Assembly: GCF_050870875.2 (NCBI RefSeq)
Contig: NZ_CP194041.2
Coordinates: forward strand, 248,001 to 312,000
Origin: Agarivorans sp050870875
GTDB lineage: Bacteria; Pseudomonadota; Gammaproteobacteria; Enterobacterales; Celerinatantimonadaceae
DNA: 64,000 nucleotides
Direction: 5' to 3'
Both the position numbers and the translations under genes were made by a program. This document shows positions 25,275 through 34,671 of the stretch, one piece after another; position 1 is the stretch's first letter, and the number at the start of each line of letters is the position of its first letter. Below the pieces are notes generated by a model. It had not been told where the DNA came from, did no database searches, and was given only the letters and a program-made list of their open reading frames with translations.

Positions 25275-26657
25275 TTACAGGAAGAAGGGGCTAGGTTGGA
25301 ATAAACGCTCAACCTCAGGAATAAACTTCTTATCCACTAAGAACATCACTACGTGGTCGTCTTGCTCGATCACCGTATCATCATGCGCGATAATCACTTG
25401 GTTATTGCGCATGATCGCGCCGATGGTGGTGCCCGGAGGAAGCTTAAGTTCGCCAACACTGCGGCCGACAACCTTGGAGGTATTATTATCACCATGAGCA
25501 ATCGCTTCTATCGCCTCAGCAGCGCCATGACGTAAAGAATAAACATTAACAATGTCTGCACGCCTTACATGAGTTAACAGCGCTGAGATCGTCGCTTGCT
25601 GCGGTGAAATTGCAATGTCGATGGCACTCCCACCGCCTTGTACTAATTCAACATAAGCACCGCGTTGGATCAACACCATGACTTTCTTAGCGCCCATTCG
25701 CTTGGCGAGCATCGCCGACATAATGTTCGCTTCATCGTCATTGGTGACGGCAATAAAGACATCGACCTGCTCAATATTTTCTTCGCTCAATAGTTCTTGG
25801 TCGGAAGCATCACCACAAAACACAATTGTGTTATTGAGCATTTCGGCGAGTTGTTCGGCTCGTCGTTGATTATGCTCTATCAGTTTCACGCTGTATTGAC
25901 TGTCGAGGCGTTTGGCTAATGCGGCACCAATATTTCCCCCTCCCACGATCATGATCCGGCGGTAAGGTTTTTCGAGTTTTTGCAGTTCTGCCATGACCTT
26001 ACGGATGTGATCGCTCGCGGCGATAAAGAACACTTCGTCATCGGCTTCAATCACCGTAGTGCCTTGTGGCCGAATCGCGCGTCCTTGGCGGAAAATCGCA
26101 GCGACTCGGGTTTCAATGTCAGGCATGTGGTCCCGCAATACTGATAAAGCGTTTCCGACTAAAGGCCCTCCATAATAGGCTTTAATGGCAACCAAACCCA
26201 CTCGGCCACGGGCAAACTGCATCACTTGCAGGGCGCCAGGGTAGTCGATGAGGCGGCTGATATAATCGGTGACTAACTGCTCAGGTGCGATCAGATGATC
26301 GACGGGGATGGCTTCGTCACAAAACAAAGCCTCTTTTTCCGCGAGTAATTCTTCTGAGCGGATCCGCGCGACTTTATTTGGGGTATTAAAGAGGGTATAG
26401 GCGATTTGGCAAGCTGCCATATTGGTTTCATCGCTGTTGGTAACGGCTACTAACATGTCGGCGTCATGCGCGCCAGCTTCACGCAGTACACTGGGGTGGG
26501 CTGCATGTCCCAATACGACTTGTAAATCAAACTTGTCTTGCAGTTCTCTAAGGCGATCCTGATCATTATCAACAATAGTGATGTCTGATTTTTCGCCGAC
26601 TAGGTTCTCTGCTAGCGTGCCGCCAACCTGACCCGCGCCAAGAATGATTATTTTCAT
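25275..26657 (-). CDS. trkA: Trk potassium transport regulator TrkA
   Basis: 460 residues, in two RCK halves. The first nucleotide-binding motif is IIILGAGQVGGTLAENL and the second IMIVGGGNIGAALAKRL; each is followed by a TrkA-C domain. TrkA binds NAD(H)/ATP and controls TrkH at the membrane. Full length. It lies between rsmB and trkH, the conserved gammaproteobacterial order. Confidence 0.96.
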   Translation of the reverse strand: MKIIILGAGQVGGTLAENLVGEKSDITIVDNDQDRLRELQDKFDLQVVLGHAAHPSVLREAGAHDADMLVAVTNSDETNMAACQIAYTLFNTPNKVARIRSEELLAEKEALFCDEAIPVDHLIAPEQLVTDYISRLIDYPGALQVMQFARGRVGLVAIKAYYGGPLVGNALSVLRDHMPDIETRVAAIFRQGRAIRPQGTTVIEADDEVFFIAASDHIRKVMAELQKLEKPYRRIMIVGGGNIGAALAKRLDSQYSVKLIEHNQRRAEQLAEMLNNTIVFCGDASDQELLSEENIEQVDVFIAVTNDDEANIMSAMLAKRMGAKKVMVLIQRGAYVELVQGGGSAIDIAISPQQATISALLTHVRRADIVNVYSLRHGAAEAIEAIAHGDNNTSKVVGRSVGELKLPPGTTIGAIMRNNQVIIAHDDTVIEQDDHVVMFLVDKKFIPEVERLFQPSPFFL

Positions 26658-26726
26658 TATCCTAACAATACCTCAAGCATTCATTGCCAATTTTTAGTGT
26701 TACCTTTGCTGCAGCTAAAGGCAAGC

Positions 26727-28048
26727 TTAACCGTTGCTTTTACGCAGACGCGCATAATAAAAGCCATCCATGTTATTGTCACCGGGTAAAAGTTGCCAGC
26801 CGGGTTGCTGAGCCGTTTCGTTTTGGTTAATTGGGAGCAACTCAGCATCAGCAGTTTGTTGCAAAAATGCCGCGATTTGTTGGTAATTTTCTTCTGGAAG
26901 CACCGAACAGGTAGCATATAGCAATACGCCTCCGGGCTTAAGATGTTGCCACAGCGCGGTTAATATTTGTTGCTGTAGTTTTACTAACTCGGCGATATCG
27001 GCTTCTCTGCGGAGCCATTTTATATCGGGATGGCGACGGATTACACCAGTAGCGGAACAGGGCGCATCCAGTAGAATTCTATCAAAGGGCTGCTGATTCC
27101 AACGCTCAGGTTGGCTGGCATCGGCACAATGTAAGGTGGCTTTTAGCTGCAAACGTTGTAGATTTTCACTAACACGATTGAGTCGAGTTTGCTCGGTATC
27201 GACCGCGACGAGTTCGGCCAGTTGTGGCTGCAATTCCAAGATATGACAAGTTTTTCCGCCCGGTGCGGCACAGGCATCTAAGACTCGTTCTCCCGCCTGG
27301 GCATCGAGTAGCGCAGCTGCCATTTGGGCTGCGCCGTCTTGCACCGAAGCCGCTCCTTGAGCAAAATCAGGTAACTTATTGACTGCTTGGGCTTTCTCCA
27401 GGCATAAGGCTTGGGGGGCTAGCTCGCTATGCTGGCTGCCAATTTCCAGCTGGTTTAACTGTTGTTGATAGTCTAGAGTCGTTCCTTGAAGGGCGTTGAC
27501 CCGCAACCACATCGGCGCATGTTGGTTATTGGCGGATAAAATATCCTGCCAACGCTGCGGATAAGCAGCCTTGAGTCGTTTGGTGATCCAGCTTGGATGA
27601 CAAAATTGCAGACTATCGTTGGCGGTTAACTGCGGTTCAAGTTGCTCGCGTTGGCGCTCGGCATTTCGCAGTACCCCATTGACCAATTTCTTTAAGCTAT
27701 GCAGCTTGAGTTGCTGGGTGGCTGAGACGGTCTCAGAGACTGCGGCATGCGCAGGTACCCGCATATAAAATAGCTGATAGAGCCCCACCATTAATAAAAA
27801 GTGGCCGTTACGGATTTTGCCTTTGAGGGGTTTATCCATCAATTGCTGTAACACCGCTTCGAAGCGCGGCAACCAGCGCAATACCCCAAAACACAGCTCT
27901 TTAACTAGCGCATGATCTCGCGCCACGACTTGCGGTAATACGCGAGGCAGCATTTGGCTTAAGGATTGCCCTGGTCGACCACTTGAAACAAAATATTGGC
28001 GGCAGCCGCACGGGCGTTAATTTGTTTGAGCTTTGGCTGTTCAGCCAT
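26727..28048 (-). pseudogene. rsmB: 16S rRNA m5C967 methyltransferase RsmB, frameshifted near the N-terminus
   Basis: RsmB methylates C967 of 16S rRNA with SAM. The NusB-like N-terminal domain and the methyltransferase motifs are clear (LDACAAPGGKTCHI, LLDAPCSATGVIRRHPDIKW, and the catalytic cysteine in YATCSVLPEEN). The natural start is the ATG at 28048, behind GGAG and overlapping the fmt end. It encodes MAEQPKLKQINARAAAANIL then FQVVDQGN and reaches a stop. The homologous continuation SLSQMLPRVL is in another frame from about 27965. One base is missing at 27963-27967 (AATCC where six bases are needed). The remaining 408-codon frame from 27953 has no ribosome binding site. Sequencing error or a real mutation. 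Confidence 0.88.
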
Positions 28049-28997
28049 GTTTATTCTCCAGCACCAGACCGGGGCTAAACCAGTCCTTTCGGGCATTGAG
28101 TACATCGGCGGCGGCTAAGGCTTTTTTGCCCGGCAGTTGAATTTGTTCTAAGCGTAAGGCGTCTTTGCCGGTTGCAACCACTATTCCGCCCTTATCGGCG
28201 CTGAGTATGGTTCCCGGGGGGGCGGTGTTTGGCATGGCCACAACACTGGCTTGCCAGACTTTCACATTTTGCTCGGCGACCGGAAAATAGCTGACCGGCC
28301 ATGGATTAAAGGCGCGAATACAGCGTTCGATAAATTCGGCGTCTTGTTGCCAGTCGATACAAGCTTCGGCTTTGGTTAACTTTTTCGCGTAATTCGCCTG
28401 CGTATCATCTTGCGGAGTAGCGGTTAACTTGCCTAGGGCCATGCCATCAACCGCCTGGATGAGCGATAGAGGGCCAACTTCGGCCAGTCGCTGATACAGG
28501 GATGCGCTGGTTTCATCCTCGGTGAGGGCGACTTTTTCAAGTAATAACATATCGCCGGTATCTAAGCCGATATCCATCTGCATGATGGTGACCCCGGAAT
28601 GGCTGTCACCGGCCCAAATAGCGCGTTGGATCGGCGCTGCCCCACGCCAGCGTGGCAATAGAGATCCATGCACGTTGATACAACCTAAGCGTGGCGTGTC
28701 GAGGATCACCTGTGGCAATAGCAAGCCGTAAGCCACCACCACCATTAAATCGGCATTTAATCCCGCTAACTGTTGTTGTGCGGTTTCAGCTTTAAAATTC
28801 TCCGGCTGATAAACGGGAATTTGGTGTTGTTCGGCCAGTTGTTTTACCGGACTAGTTTGCAGCTTTTTTCCGCGCCCTGCTGGGCGGTCGGGCTGAGTGT
28901 AAGTTGCGACAATCTGATGTTCGCTATTGATGAGTGCTGCTAAATGGCGCGCCGCGAAATCGGGCGTGCCTGCAAAGATGATCCGCAATGGCTTCAC
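28041..28997 (-). CDS. fmt: Methionyl-tRNA formyltransferase
   Basis: 318 residues. Formylates Met-tRNAfMet with 10-formyl-THF for translation start. IIFAGTPDFAARHL, the catalytic INVHGSLLPRWRGAAPIQ and DTGDML loop are all intact, followed by the C-terminal tRNA-binding domain. The start is GTG at 28997 with GGAGA upstream; this gives the family length, whereas the longer frame from 29039 would overlap def. Its end overlaps the rsmB start by eight bases. Confidence 0.95.
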   Translation of the reverse strand: MKPLRIIFAGTPDFAARHLAALINSEHQIVATYTQPDRPAGRGKKLQTSPVKQLAEQHQIPVYQPENFKAETAQQQLAGLNADLMVVVAYGLLLPQVILDTPRLGCINVHGSLLPRWRGAAPIQRAIWAGDSHSGVTIMQMDIGLDTGDMLLLEKVALTEDETSASLYQRLAEVGPLSLIQAVDGMALGKLTATPQDDTQANYAKKLTKAEACIDWQQDAEFIERCIRAFNPWPVSYFPVAEQNVKVWQASVVAMPNTAPPGTILSADKGGIVVATGKDALRLEQIQLPGKKALAAADVLNARKDWFSPGLVLENKHG

Positions 28998-29025
28998 GCT
29001 GTTCTCCAAATTTGATGTTTTACGT

Positions 29026-29523
29026 TTAGCGTTTTGCAAGCTTTTGGAGCTTGGTTTTTAGCCGTTGGCGTTTCAGCGGGGAGAGGTAATCGATAAACAA
29101 TTTCCCTTTCAGGTGATCTAACTCGTGTTGTACACAAATCGCCAATAAGCCTTCAGCTTCAAAAATTTGCTGGTTGCCATCGGTATCTAGTGTTTGTACT
29201 TTAATCTTTTCAGCTCTTGGTACATCAGCGCGATATTCAGGCACTGATAAACAACCTTCTTCGTTCAGCTGTTCACCTTCACTTTCGATGATTTTGGCAT
29301 TAATTAACACCAAGGGTTGATTGCGTTCTTCCGATACGTCGATAACCACGATCTGTTGATGAATGTTGACCTGAGTCGCAGCTAGGCCAACTCCTTCTTC
29401 TAGATACATGGTTTCAAACATATTTTTGATTATAATTCTAATACTATCATCAATATTCTTAACGGGTTGCGCTATAGTCCTCAGACGCTCGTCGGGAAAA
29501 CGCAATACTTCGAGTGCAGCCAT
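29026..29523 (-). CDS. def: Peptide deformylase
   Basis: 165 residues. Removes the formyl group from nascent proteins. All three metal motifs are present: GVGLAATQV, EGCLSVP (Cys ligand) and HELDHLKG (two His ligands and catalytic Glu). First gene of the def-fmt-rsmB-trkA-trkH run, divergent from the LysM gene with about 100 bases between starts. Confidence 0.97.
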   Translation of the reverse strand: MAALEVLRFPDERLRTIAQPVKNIDDSIRIIIKNMFETMYLEEGVGLAATQVNIHQQIVVIDVSEERNQPLVLINAKIIESEGEQLNEEGCLSVPEYRADVPRAEKIKVQTLDTDGNQQIFEAEGLLAICVQHELDHLKGKLFIDYLSPLKRQRLKTKLQKLAKR

Positions 29524-29625
29524 AACTTTAGTCTTTATTCAGGTTTTGGTAGATTGAAGGTAATTCTAGTCATTTATCTGACTAAAAAACAGCTTTGCAT
29601 AATAGGGATGTCGTCGGGAGACACT

Positions 29626-30699
29626 ATGAAAGGGATTAAATGGGCTTGGTTAGTGGCTGCGTTACTACTTGCGGGTAACCTAATGGCCGACACTTTGCGT
29701 TTAAAAGATGACTTCCCCGAAGTGTATGTGGTGAAGAAAGGCGATACCTTATGGGACATCTCGGCGCTTTATTTACACTCTCCCTGGTTATGGCCACGCT
29801 TATGGCAATTTAACCCACATATTGAAAATCCGCATCTGATTTATCCTGGTGATCGCTTATCGCTAATTTATGAAAATGGCGAGCCACGCTTAGTGCGCAA
29901 GCGGATCGTTAAGAAATCACCACAGGTGCACATTGAAGAAAAAAAGCAGCCTATTCCAACCATTCCTCTGGCGGCGATTGGCAGTTTCTTGTCGCATGAT
30001 CATGTGATTGACCAGCAGTCGCTACAAGATATCCCTTATGTACTCGGTGATAACGATGCTGAGTCGCGGATTGCTTTAGGGCGGGCTATTTATGTTCGAG
30101 GTGAGGCCGAACCGGGTAAATATTACGGGATCTATCGAGTCGGTGATAAATATACAGATCCCGAGACTAAAGAAAATTTAGGGCAAAAACTGAATTTTAT
30201 TGGAGTTGGTTTGGCGGAGCGCTTACACCCAAATAATATGATCCAGTTTAAGGTTGTTCAGGTACTAAAAGAAATTAATCAAGGTGACATCATACTGGCG
30301 TTGCCTGACCAAGACCGCTTACCCGCCTATTTTGTGCCAAATAATAAGCAACTTGCTTCGCCCGGGGTGATTCTTTCTGCTGCCACAGATACCTCTGTAA
30401 TGAGTCGTAACGATGTAGTGGTGATTAATAAAGGTATTCGTGACCATGTTGCGCCGGGGGATATGTTTGCGATTACTCAACCCGGCCAGGTGATGATTGA
30501 TAAGGTACAACGCAAGTCCTACGAAGAGACGGCTAATCATTACGATAGATTGTTTAATAAGGAAGATCAGCGGGTGACCTTGCCGAATGAAAAAGTGGGC
30601 GAATTAATGGTATTTAAATCTTATGATAAGGTCAGCTATGCCATTATTACCGACAGTAGAGTGATGGTGCGGGCTAATTATTTGGTCGAGAGTTTATAG
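29626..30699 (+). CDS. LysM-domain periplasmic protein
   Basis: 357 residues. Signal peptide (KGIKWAWLVAALLLAGNLMA) followed by a LysM repeat, VYVVKKGDTLWDISALYLHS...IYPGDRL, which binds peptidoglycan. The remaining 280 residues are a beta-rich domain without a known enzymatic motif. The ATG at 29626 has GGGAG five bases upstream; earlier in-frame codons are within the def promoter region. A LysM protein in this position, divergent from def and before dprA, is common in Vibrio and Shewanella relatives. Confidence 0.88.
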   Translation: MKGIKWAWLVAALLLAGNLMADTLRLKDDFPEVYVVKKGDTLWDISALYLHSPWLWPRLWQFNPHIENPHLIYPGDRLSLIYENGEPRLVRKRIVKKSPQVHIEEKKQPIPTIPLAAIGSFLSHDHVIDQQSLQDIPYVLGDNDAESRIALGRAIYVRGEAEPGKYYGIYRVGDKYTDPETKENLGQKLNFIGVGLAERLHPNNMIQFKVVQVLKEINQGDIILALPDQDRLPAYFVPNNKQLASPGVILSAATDTSVMSRNDVVVINKGIRDHVAPGDMFAITQPGQVMIDKVQRKSYEETANHYDRLFNKEDQRVTLPNEKVGELMVFKSYDKVSYAIITDSRVMVRANYLVESL

Positions 30700-31803
30700 T
30701 TGCTGCCGAGCTTAACGCTTGAACAGTACCTGCGGCTGGCCGGAGTGCCCCGCTTTTCTCCCAGCCGCCTGTTGGCGGTCTTAACTCGTTGTAGTGTAGA
30801 ACAATTATTTGCTGCAGATGCCAAGCAACTTGCTGCCTGGCAGTTTAGTGAGGCGCAAATTAAGGCGCTGTTGCACCCAGAACAAGTGCGTATGTCGCTT
30901 GCCCTGCGTTGGTTAGAGCAGGAGCGATGTCATTTATTGGGTTGCTTCGACCCGCTTTATCCCGAATGTTTAAGACAAATACAGCGGCCCCCTTTGCTGT
31001 TATTTGTGCGAGGCCATCCAACCTTACTCAGCAGCCAGCAACTTGCAGTTGTGGGCAGTCGTCATGCGAGTTGGCGGGGCCTACAGCAAGCTCAAGACTT
31101 TGCTCGTCAGTTAACACAACAAGGACTAACTATTACCAGTGGCTTGGCTTTAGGCGTTGACGCTGCAGCCCATAAGGGTGCTTTGCAGGCAAGGGGCGAC
31201 GGCACGATTGCAGTCGTGGCGACGGGGCTTGATCGCGTTTATCCAAAACGGCATCAGGCTTTGGCGCATGAGATTGCGGAACAAGGCGCGATGGTAAGTG
31301 AGTTTTGGCCCGGTACCGCTGCGAAGGCTAATCACTTTCCTCGGCGAAATCGTATTATCAGTGGTTTAAGTTTAGCGGTCTTGGTGGTCGAAGCCGGGCT
31401 GCCTAGTGGCTCTTTACTCACCGCAAATTATGCCGCTGAACAGGGCCGTGATGTATTCGCTGTCCCTGGAGCTATTGATGACCCTTTGCATGTAGGTTGC
31501 CATCACTTAATTCAGCAAGGCGCTAAATTAGTCACCTCTGCGGCCGATATAACAGAAGAGTTAGTTGGTTTTGTTGCTCAGCCAGAACAGCATTTAGCGT
31601 CGCTGGAGCAAAATATGCAAGAACAAGATTTGCCTTATCGGCAATTGTTGGATAACTTAGCATATGAGAGCACTTCAATTGATGATTTGGTCTTAAGCAC
31701 TCAACAACCTGTTGATGCTGTACTGGCTCAGTTAACTGAGCTTGAGATATTGGGTGTTGTGGCCGTCGTGCCAGGTGGTTATGTGAAGCTGAGGAGGAAC
31801 TAG
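30700..31803 (+). CDS. dprA: DNA processing protein DprA
   Basis: 367 residues. Loads RecA on incoming single-stranded DNA in natural transformation. The Rossmann-fold core carries VVGSRHASWRG, SGLALGVDAAAHKGAL and PRRNRIISGLS, all highly conserved, with a C-terminal winged-helix domain. The start appears to be TTG at 30700, directly after the stop of the LysM gene, with GAGAG upstream. First of dprA-smg-yrdD. Confidence 0.94.
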   Translation: MLPSLTLEQYLRLAGVPRFSPSRLLAVLTRCSVEQLFAADAKQLAAWQFSEAQIKALLHPEQVRMSLALRWLEQERCHLLGCFDPLYPECLRQIQRPPLLLFVRGHPTLLSSQQLAVVGSRHASWRGLQQAQDFARQLTQQGLTITSGLALGVDAAAHKGALQARGDGTIAVVATGLDRVYPKRHQALAHEIAEQGAMVSEFWPGTAAKANHFPRRNRIISGLSLAVLVVEAGLPSGSLLTANYAAEQGRDVFAVPGAIDDPLHVGCHHLIQQGAKLVTSAADITEELVGFVAQPEQHLASLEQNMQEQDLPYRQLLDNLAYESTSIDDLVLSTQQPVDAVLAQLTELEILGVVAVVPGGYVKLRRN

Positions 31804-31805
31804 TT

Positions 31806-32279
31806 ATGTTTGATATCCTCATGTATCTATTCGAAACTTACATTCATAGTGATGTAGAGCTGCTGATGGATCACGATGAGCTTACAGAAGAGCTTAGCCG
31901 TGCGGGATTTCATAAAGAAGAGATCTATAAGGCCTTAGATTGGTTGGAACAACTTGCAGCCTTGCAAGATAGTGACAAACAACCTTATTTGAATCCTTCA
32001 GATATACCATCATTACGCATTTATACTGCGCCAGAAATTGCCAAGTTAGATGTTGCTTGTCGAGGTTTCCTACTGTTCTTAGAACAGATGAAAGTCTTGA
32101 ATGCTGAAACACGTGAAATGGTAATTGACCGGGTGATGGAGCTTGACGGACCAGAACTTGAGCTGGAAGATTTGAAATGGATCATTTTGATGGTGCTATT
32201 CAATGTTCCCGGTAGTGAGTCGGCCTATCAGCAAATGGAAGAATTGTTATTTGATCTTGGTGACGGGCCTCTGCATTAA
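31806..32279 (+). CDS. smg: Smg protein (DUF494)
   Basis: 157 residues, acidic and helical, with MFDILMYLFETYIHSDVEL at the start and LKWIILMVLFNVPGSESAY near the end, which identify Smg. Function not established. It follows dprA by two bases and is encoded in the classic dprA-smg order. Confidence 0.95.
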   Translation: MFDILMYLFETYIHSDVELLMDHDELTEELSRAGFHKEEIYKALDWLEQLAALQDSDKQPYLNPSDIPSLRIYTAPEIAKLDVACRGFLLFLEQMKVLNAETREMVIDRVMELDGPELELEDLKWIILMVLFNVPGSESAYQQMEELLFDLGDGPLH

Positions 32280-32422
32280 AGTGCTTAGGTTTGAAGCGAT
32301 GATACACCGCTAACTGGCGGTGTTTCAGGCTGCTTATTGCTCAATCAGACACGCCGCTGTCGAATTAATACGCCTCAACCTGCAATTTTGTTATGCTTAG
32401 CCAAGTTGAATGAGGTGTAGCC

Positions 32423-33001
32423 ATGTCCAAAATTGATCCTAAATTGTTTTCTGCGCATGAACATGCCTTAGAGAAAGAATACGAGGTTTGTCCCAAGTGT
32501 GGTGGTGAGCTGCAGCATCGCAGTAGTAAATCGGGAGCTTTCTTGGGATGCAGCCAATATCCCAGCTGTGATTATAGCCGCGCCCTACACCAGCAAGACC
32601 ACTCCTTGGAGAAAGTTTTACCCGGTACTATTTGTCCCGATTGTGGGGAGCCCTTGATGTTGCGACAAGGCCGCTATGGCATGTTTATCGGTTGCAGTGC
32701 TTTCCCCCAATGTCAACACATCGAATCGGCTCAGCCGCAAGCCGAAGACTCGCCCGATATCCAGTGCCCTGCCTGCGGTAAAGGGCAACTGGCGAAACGT
32801 CAATCTCGTTATGGTAAAACGTTCTATGCTTGTGATTGTTACCCGAAATGTTCGTATGCGGTCAATGATAAGCCAGTCGCGAAAGCTTGCCCTGATTGTG
32901 GCTGGAAACTATTAGTACTGAAAAAAACCGCAGCAGGAATACGCGAAGTTTGTCCGCAAAAAAACTGTCAGTATAAGAGTGCACCAATCGAGCAGAATTA
33001 A
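32423..33001 (+). CDS. yrdD: Topoisomerase-type C4 zinc-finger protein YrdD
   Basis: 192 residues with three to four C4 zinc fingers like those at the C-terminus of topoisomerase I: CPKCGGELQHR...GCSQYPSCDY, CPDCGEPLMLR...GCSAFPQCQH, CPACGKGQLAKRQ...CDCYPKCSY and CPDCGWKLLVLKK...CPQKNCQY. Probably binds DNA or RNA; its biological role is unclear. In E. coli tsaC-aroE follow; here a terminator, a MITE-like element and ntrC do, a break in synteny. Confidence 0.93.
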   Translation: MSKIDPKLFSAHEHALEKEYEVCPKCGGELQHRSSKSGAFLGCSQYPSCDYSRALHQQDHSLEKVLPGTICPDCGEPLMLRQGRYGMFIGCSAFPQCQHIESAQPQAEDSPDIQCPACGKGQLAKRQSRYGKTFYACDCYPKCSYAVNDKPVAKACPDCGWKLLVLKKTAAGIREVCPQKNCQYKSAPIEQN

Positions 33002-33026
33002 ACTGGCGCAAACATTAAGGAAATAG

Positions 33027-33050
33027 AAAGGGAAGCTCGCTTCCCTTTTT
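33027..33050 (+). terminator. Rho-independent terminator after yrdD
   Basis: AAAGGGAAG and CTTCCCTTT form the stem around a short loop, followed by TTT. It lies 25 bases after the yrdD stop codon. Confidence 0.92.
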
Positions 33051-33086
33051 GCTGGCTTTATATCGCACTGCATGTGAGATAAACAG

Positions 33087-33252
33087 TTATACCAATCTAA
33101 CTCATGATCGGTTCAATCCTGCTGGCCTAAATCACTGCTAACGGCGTGATGTATCTTGTCATTAGGCCACTAGTTACTGAACTTCACGCTGGGTTATCGG
33201 CAGATTTATGCTGCGCAATAAGTTGATCATATAATGAATCAGATTGATATTA
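33087..33252. mobile_element. MITE-like element, copy 1
   Basis: About 166 bases with imperfect terminal inverted repeats: TTATACCAATCTAACTCAT at the left and, reading the other strand from the right end, TAATATCAATCTGATTCAT. The interior is diverged but alignable throughout to a second copy at 40106-40272 (for example GCGTGATGTAT, CAAGTTGA-like CAATAAGTTGATCATATAAT). There is no coding capacity. Its right end overlaps the last codon (stop) of ntrC. Confidence 0.82.
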
Positions 33253-34659
33253 GTCTTCGACGTTCAGCTCTTTGAGTTTACGGGTGAGCGTGTTTCTCCC
33301 CCAGCCTAATAAGCGAGCGGCTTCTTGTTTATGCCCATGGGTATGTTCTAAGGCGGTGGTGAGCATGATCCGTTCAAAGTCGGGCATGGCTTCACCCAAA
33401 ATATCAATTTGTCCCGAGACTAACTGTTGCGACACCCAAATTTTTAGCAGGGTTCTCCAGTTTCCTTCACTATTCTCCTCGTGTTCGGTGACGACCGGTT
33501 TGCTTAACTCAGTCGGAAGATCCGCCGGTAATACTTCTTGACCACTGGCCATCACCGTAAGCCAGCGGCAAACATTCTCGAGTTGTCTTACATTACCTGG
33601 CCAAGCGAGTTGCATCATGAACCTTTGGGTATCTTTGTGTAAGGATTTACTCTCTACATTTAGTTCTTTGGCGGCCTGGCTTAAGAAGTGTTTGGCGAGT
33701 GATGGAATGTCTTCACGACGTTCACCCAGAGATGGTAAGTGAATTCGAATCACGTTGAGGCGATGGAATAAATCTTCACGGAAGTCGCCTTCGGTCACTT
33801 TCTTCTCTAGGTTCTGGTGGGTTGCCGCAATGATCCGTACATCCACTTGAACAGGTGAATGGCCTCCGACCCGATAAAACTGTCCATCCGCTAATACCCG
33901 TAATAAACGAGTCTGAATATCGAGAGGCATGTCACCAATTTCATCTAGAAATAGGGTACCGCCGTTGGCTTGTTCGAAGCGTCCATGACGAATATTGTTA
34001 GCACCCGTAAATGCCCCTTTTTCGTGGCCAAATAGTTCAGATTCGATTAAATCTTTAGGGATCGCGGCCATGTTTAAGGCAATAAAGCTGCCATTTGCGC
34101 GGGGGCTGTGTTTGTGCAGTGCATGGGCAACCAGCTCTTTACCGGTCCCCGATTGACCGTTAATCAAAACTGAAATGCTAGAGCGGGATAGGCGTCCAAT
34201 CGCCCGAAACACTTCTTGCATCGCAGGTGCTTCACCAATAATTTCTGGTGCGGGAGAACTGGGTTTGCTACTGACTTTATTACCTTTTTGCTCGCGGGAA
34301 ACGGCAACGGCCCGTTCGGTTAAGGCGACTGCTTCATCAATGTCGAAGGGTTTGGGTAAGTATTCGAATGCGCCCCGTTGATAGGCATTTACCGCACTAT
34401 CGAGATCGGAGTGGGCGGTCATAATAATCACCGGCATTTCTGGAAAATGGGTCTGGGTTTTTTCGAGTAAACTTAAACCATCCATGCCTGGCATTCTAAT
34501 ATCAGAAATAACCACATCGGGCTGCTCGTAATCGAGCTGCTGTAGCATCAATTCTCCATCGGCAAAGCTTAAGCAGTCGTAGCCCGCAGTTTTTAATGCT
34601 TTTTCCAACACCCATCTGATAGAGCTGTCGTCATCAACTACCCATACTGTTGCTGCCAT
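33250..34659 (-). CDS. glnG: Nitrogen regulation response regulator NtrC (NRI)
   Basis: 469 residues. Receiver domain (phospho-Asp in DVVISDIRMPGMDG), AAA+ sigma-54 activator domain with the Walker A GQSGTGKE, the sigma-54 loop GAFTGA and switch DEIGDMPLDIQ, and a Fis-type helix-turn-helix at the end (KQEAARLLGWGRNTLTRKL). Activates sigma-54 promoters such as glnA under nitrogen limitation. It lies 12 bases after ntrB. The stop codon is within the right terminal repeat of a MITE-like element. Confidence 0.97.
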   Translation of the reverse strand: MAATVWVVDDDSSIRWVLEKALKTAGYDCLSFADGELMLQQLDYEQPDVVISDIRMPGMDGLSLLEKTQTHFPEMPVIIMTAHSDLDSAVNAYQRGAFEYLPKPFDIDEAVALTERAVAVSREQKGNKVSSKPSSPAPEIIGEAPAMQEVFRAIGRLSRSSISVLINGQSGTGKELVAHALHKHSPRANGSFIALNMAAIPKDLIESELFGHEKGAFTGANNIRHGRFEQANGGTLFLDEIGDMPLDIQTRLLRVLADGQFYRVGGHSPVQVDVRIIAATHQNLEKKVTEGDFREDLFHRLNVIRIHLPSLGERREDIPSLAKHFLSQAAKELNVESKSLHKDTQRFMMQLAWPGNVRQLENVCRWLTVMASGQEVLPADLPTELSKPVVTEHEENSEGNWRTLLKIWVSQQLVSGQIDILGEAMPDFERIMLTTALEHTHGHKQEAARLLGWGRNTLTRKLKELNVED

Positions 34660-34671
34660 CTTAGTACATCC

